A stretch of 64,000 nt of DNA from assembly GCF_007828865.1 (NCBI RefSeq), contig NZ_VIVK01000001.1, positions 3,720,001-3,784,000 on the forward strand, in the 5' to 3' direction. This document shows positions 61,617-64,000 of this stretch, one piece after another. Source of the stretch: Kribbella amoyensis (GTDB lineage Bacteria > Actinomycetota > Actinomycetes > Propionibacteriales > Kribbellaceae). The notes under the pieces were generated by a model. The model was given only the letters and a program-made list of their open reading frames with translations. It was not told the origin of the DNA and searched no databases. Every line of letters starts with the position of its first letter. The first letter of the stretch is position 1. The translations under genes were made by a program, and so were the position numbers.

Positions 61617-62981
61617 ATGACTGCCTCGACTCCAGCGCCGGGCGCCGACCGGGACGACACCGGGCGCGTCGTCGTCCTCGGCGGCGGGCTGGCCGGTGTC
61701 GCCTGCGCCCACAAGCTCGGTGACGAGGGCATCGCCGTGACCTTGGTGGATCGCAACAACTACCACCAGTTCCAGCCGCTGCTCTACCAGGTCGCGACGG
61801 CGCAGCTGCCCGCCGAGGACATCGCCCGGCCGCACCGGACGATCTTCCGCGAGCTCCCGGCGGTCGAGATCCGCACCACCCAGGCGACCGGGATCGACCT
61901 CGAGCACCGGACCGTGACGCTGGCCGGCGGCGAGCAGGTCAGCGGGGCCGACCTGGTCATCGCCGCGGGCGCGCGACCGGAGTACTTCGGGGTGCCGGGC
62001 GCCGCCGAGCACGCGTTCCCGCTGTACTCGGTGGCCGACGCCGAACGGCTCCGGCTGCATCTGCAGGACATGGTCCGGGCCGGGTCCGAAGCAGGGGCCG
62101 ACGCCGGCCTGCTGGACATCGTCGTGGTGGGCGGCGGACCCACCGGCGTGGAGATCTCGGGCGCGATCACCGAGCTGATGGCCGCCCTGGTGGCGACCGG
62201 CCGGATCTCGACGCCGGGGCGCATCGTCCTGATCGACCGCGGCAAGACGTTGCTCGGTGGGTTCTCCGACAAGTCGCACGAGTACGCGCACGAGAAGCTC
62301 AGCAGCGACGGCGCCGATCCGCGGCTGACCACCGGGGTCACGGCCGTACACGCCGACCGGGTCGAGCTCGACGACGGGACCTCGATCCGGACCCGGACCG
62401 TGATCTGGGGCGGCGGCGAGTCGGCCGCCTCGGTGATCGGGACCGCCACCGGGCTGAAGACCGGCCGGGGCGGGCGGATCGACGTCCTGCCCGACCTGAG
62501 CGTCGAGGGACACAGCCACGTCTACGCGGTCGGCGACGCGGCCAACATCCCGGCGAAGGACGGCGCGATCCTGCCTCAGCTGGGCTCGGTCGCGCAGCAG
62601 GCGGGGCTGTGGGCTGCCGAGAACATCCTGCGCGAGCGCCGCGGCGACAAGCGCGAACCCTTCCGCTACAAGGACAAGGGCATCATGGCGATGATCGGCC
62701 GCAACGCCGCCGTCGCCGAGGTCGGCCGGCACCGGCACCAGGTCGAGGGCCCGGTCGCCTTCGCCGCCTGGCTCGGGGTGCACGCGATGCTGCTCAGCGG
62801 CGCGCACAGCAAGGCCGACGCGTTCCTGTCCTGGGCCTGGGACTACTTCGACCGCGACCACGCCGCGATCGTCGAGTGGTCCGACACCCCGCAGCGCATC
62901 GTCTGGGGCGACGACTCCGCGGACGTCCCACACATCACCGTCGACCGGCCCGGCCCGGACACCACGGCGGGTCGTTCCTGA
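61617..62981 (+). CDS. NDH-2-like NAD(P)H dehydrogenase
   Basis: 454 residues; ATG after GGGAGGA. FAD site VVVLGGGLAGVACAHKL, DRNNYHQFQPLLYQVATAQLP (the NDH-2 motif), NADH site VVVGGGPTGVEISGAI, and AVGDAANIP. The C-terminal region keeps hydrophobic helices for membrane contact. It would pass electrons from NAD(P)H to menaquinone, feeding the bd oxidase next to it without proton pumping. Confidence 0.9.
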   Translation: MTASTPAPGADRDDTGRVVVLGGGLAGVACAHKLGDEGIAVTLVDRNNYHQFQPLLYQVATAQLPAEDIARPHRTIFRELPAVEIRTTQATGIDLEHRTVTLAGGEQVSGADLVIAAGARPEYFGVPGAAEHAFPLYSVADAERLRLHLQDMVRAGSEAGADAGLLDIVVVGGGPTGVEISGAITELMAALVATGRISTPGRIVLIDRGKTLLGGFSDKSHEYAHEKLSSDGADPRLTTGVTAVHADRVELDDGTSIRTRTVIWGGGESAASVIGTATGLKTGRGGRIDVLPDLSVEGHSHVYAVGDAANIPAKDGAILPQLGSVAQQAGLWAAENILRERRGDKREPFRYKDKGIMAMIGRNAAVAEVGRHRHQVEGPVAFAAWLGVHAMLLSGAHSKADAFLSWAWDYFDRDHAAIVEWSDTPQRIVWGDDSADVPHITVDRPGPDTTAGRS

Positions 62982-62991
62982 GGAGGACAGC

Positions 62992-64000
62992 ATGCCCGAG
63001 CAGTACGACGTCATCATCGTGGGATCGGGAGCCGGTGGTGGCACGCTCGCGCACCGGCTCGCCCCGTCGGGGAAGCGGGTCCTGATCCTGGAACGCGGCG
63101 ACTGGCTGCCGCGGGAGGCGGAGAACTGGGACGCCGCCGCCGTCTTCGTCGCCAACCGGTACATCTCGGCGGACCAGTGGTTCGACGGCAACGGCAAGGC
63201 GTTCCAGCCGCAGGTGCACTACTTCGTGGGCGGCGCGACCAAGTTCTACGGCGCGGCCCTGTACCGGTTGCGCGAGCGGGACTTCGGCGAGCTCAAGCAC
63301 CACGGCGGGATCTCGCCGGCCTGGCCGATCGGGTACGACGTGATGGAGCCGTACTACACGCTGGCCGAGCAGCTGTACCAGGTGCACGGGGCCCGCGGTG
63401 AGGATCCGACCGACCCGCCCGCCTCGGCGCCGTACCCGTATCCGCCGGTGTCGCACGAACCGCGGATCCAGCAGCTGTTCGACGACATGGCCGCCGTCGG
63501 GCTGCACCCGTTCCACTCGCCGTCGGGGGTGATGCTGGACGAGGCGAACCCGGCGTTCAGCAAGTGCATCCGGTGCGCGACCTGCGACGGATTCCCTTGC
63601 CTGGTGCACGCGAAGTCCGACGCGGACGTCATCGCGGTCCGGCCGGCCATCGAGAACGACACCGTGACCCTCCTCCGCAACACGCACGTCCGCCGGCTCG
63701 AGACCGACGCGTCCGGGCGGACCGTGACGTCCGTGGTCGCCGAGGTCGACGGTACGGAGCAGCGCTTCACCGCCGACGTGGTCGTGCTGTCGGCGGGCGC
63801 GGTCAACTCGGCCAAGATCTTGCTCGCCAGTGCCGGGGACAAGCACCCGAACGGTCTCGCGAACTCCTCCGACCAGGTCGGGCGGAACTACGTGTTCCAC
63901 AACAGCCGGGCGTTCCTGGCGGTGTCGACCGAGAAGAACGACACCCGGTTCCAGAAGACGCTCGGGCTGAACGACTACTACTTCGGCGACGCCGACTTCG
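62992..64000 (+). CDS. GMC-family oxidoreductase, 3' end missing
   Basis: 336 residues lie in the window; the frame is open at the right edge. GGAGGA 6-11 nt before ATG. FAD site VIIVGSGAGGGTLAHRL, HYFVGGATKFYGAALYRLRERDF (GMC signature 1) and VVLSAGAVNSAKILLAS (signature 2). A Cys cluster CIRCATCDGFPC in the middle is unusual and may bind metal or form disulfides. Substrate: an alcohol or sugar, unknown. 10 bp after the NDH-2-like gene. Confidence 0.88.
   Translation, partial: MPEQYDVIIVGSGAGGGTLAHRLAPSGKRVLILERGDWLPREAENWDAAAVFVANRYISADQWFDGNGKAFQPQVHYFVGGATKFYGAALYRLRERDFGELKHHGGISPAWPIGYDVMEPYYTLAEQLYQVHGARGEDPTDPPASAPYPYPPVSHEPRIQQLFDDMAAVGLHPFHSPSGVMLDEANPAFSKCIRCATCDGFPCLVHAKSDADVIAVRPAIENDTVTLLRNTHVRRLETDASGRTVTSVVAEVDGTEQRFTADVVVLSAGAVNSAKILLASAGDKHPNGLANSSDQVGRNYVFHNSRAFLAVSTEKNDTRFQKTLGLNDYYFGDADF

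Noticed and set aside
1-64000. Insertion sequences, prophage or integrative elements
   Set aside because: No transposase, integrase, tRNA-linked attachment site or GC shift was seen; only the small inverted-repeat elements listed.

Overview
The window is very GC-rich (about 70% judging by eye), with GTG starts common, GC-rich third codon positions and many ATGA/GTGA stop-start overlaps. The families present point to a filamentous or soil actinomycete: a DUF574 methyltransferase, a Scr1-type helix-turn-helix protein with DUF397, a GAF-ANTAR protein, a SigB/F-type sigma factor and a Rv2629-like release-factor homologue. My best guess is a Kribbella-like member of the Nocardioidaceae; that rests on remembered family resemblance, not on a search. 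I recognised no rRNA, tRNA, CRISPR array, phage or transposase gene. This is ordinary chromosome with an unusual number of regulatory signals between genes.

Layout. 0-3.4 kb: secreted glycosidase pair (GH172/DUF2961 and a GH43-like propeller). 3.4-10.5 kb: small-molecule enzymes (isochorismatase-fold protein, P450 plus VOC protein, NmrA-like reductase plus BKACE enzyme, ketopantoate reductase-like protein), with tyrS and idi diverging around a tyrS leader that looks like an attenuator. 10.5-11.4 kb: a non-coding block of tandem repeats and a palindromic repeat family. 11.4-19.3 kb: a complete peptide-type ABC importer (binding protein, two permeases, two ATPases) divergent from an OmpR-type two-component system, with GTCAT direct repeats between them. 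19.3-25.8 kb: ABC-F protein with a seven-codon upstream ORF, then several regulator/target pairs (TetR-SDR, ArsR-CDF, MarR-SnoaL). 25.8-32.2 kb: large membrane protein with a patatin-type lipase domain, epoxide hydrolase-like enzyme, GAF-ANTAR protein, DUF2461.

32.2-36.0 kb: a developmental-type island: a Scr1-like regulator broken by an apparent one-base frameshift, two coupled small unknown genes, a tandem hairpin array ending in a terminator, DUF397, and a DUF574 methyltransferase. The same 30-bp motif, built on ATGCACGTGCAT, occurs in two intergenic regions here. 36-46.2 kb: Rieske/FAD oxidoreductase, short-chain dehydrogenases, APC transporter, the SigB/F-type sigma factor, a geranylgeranyl-reductase-like flavoprotein and the release-factor-like protein. 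Several start regions here match the GNNT-N15-GGGTAC pattern of SigB-type promoters, suggesting a local stress regulon. 46.3-52.8 kb: HxlR, ArsR-like and TetR regulators with neighbours, and a GNAT gene cut by an amber stop. 53-64 kb: two DHA2-type drug exporters, a large LuxR-type ATPase regulator, cytochrome bd (cydAB), an NDH-2-like dehydrogenase and a GMC oxidoreductase running off the end.

The most unusual material is not protein coding: the hairpin array at 34.1-34.3 kb, the tyrS leader at 8.65-8.79 kb, the covarying palindromic repeats at 10.6-11.3 kb, the mini-ORF before the ABC-F gene, and the shared motif in the Scr1/DUF397 island.
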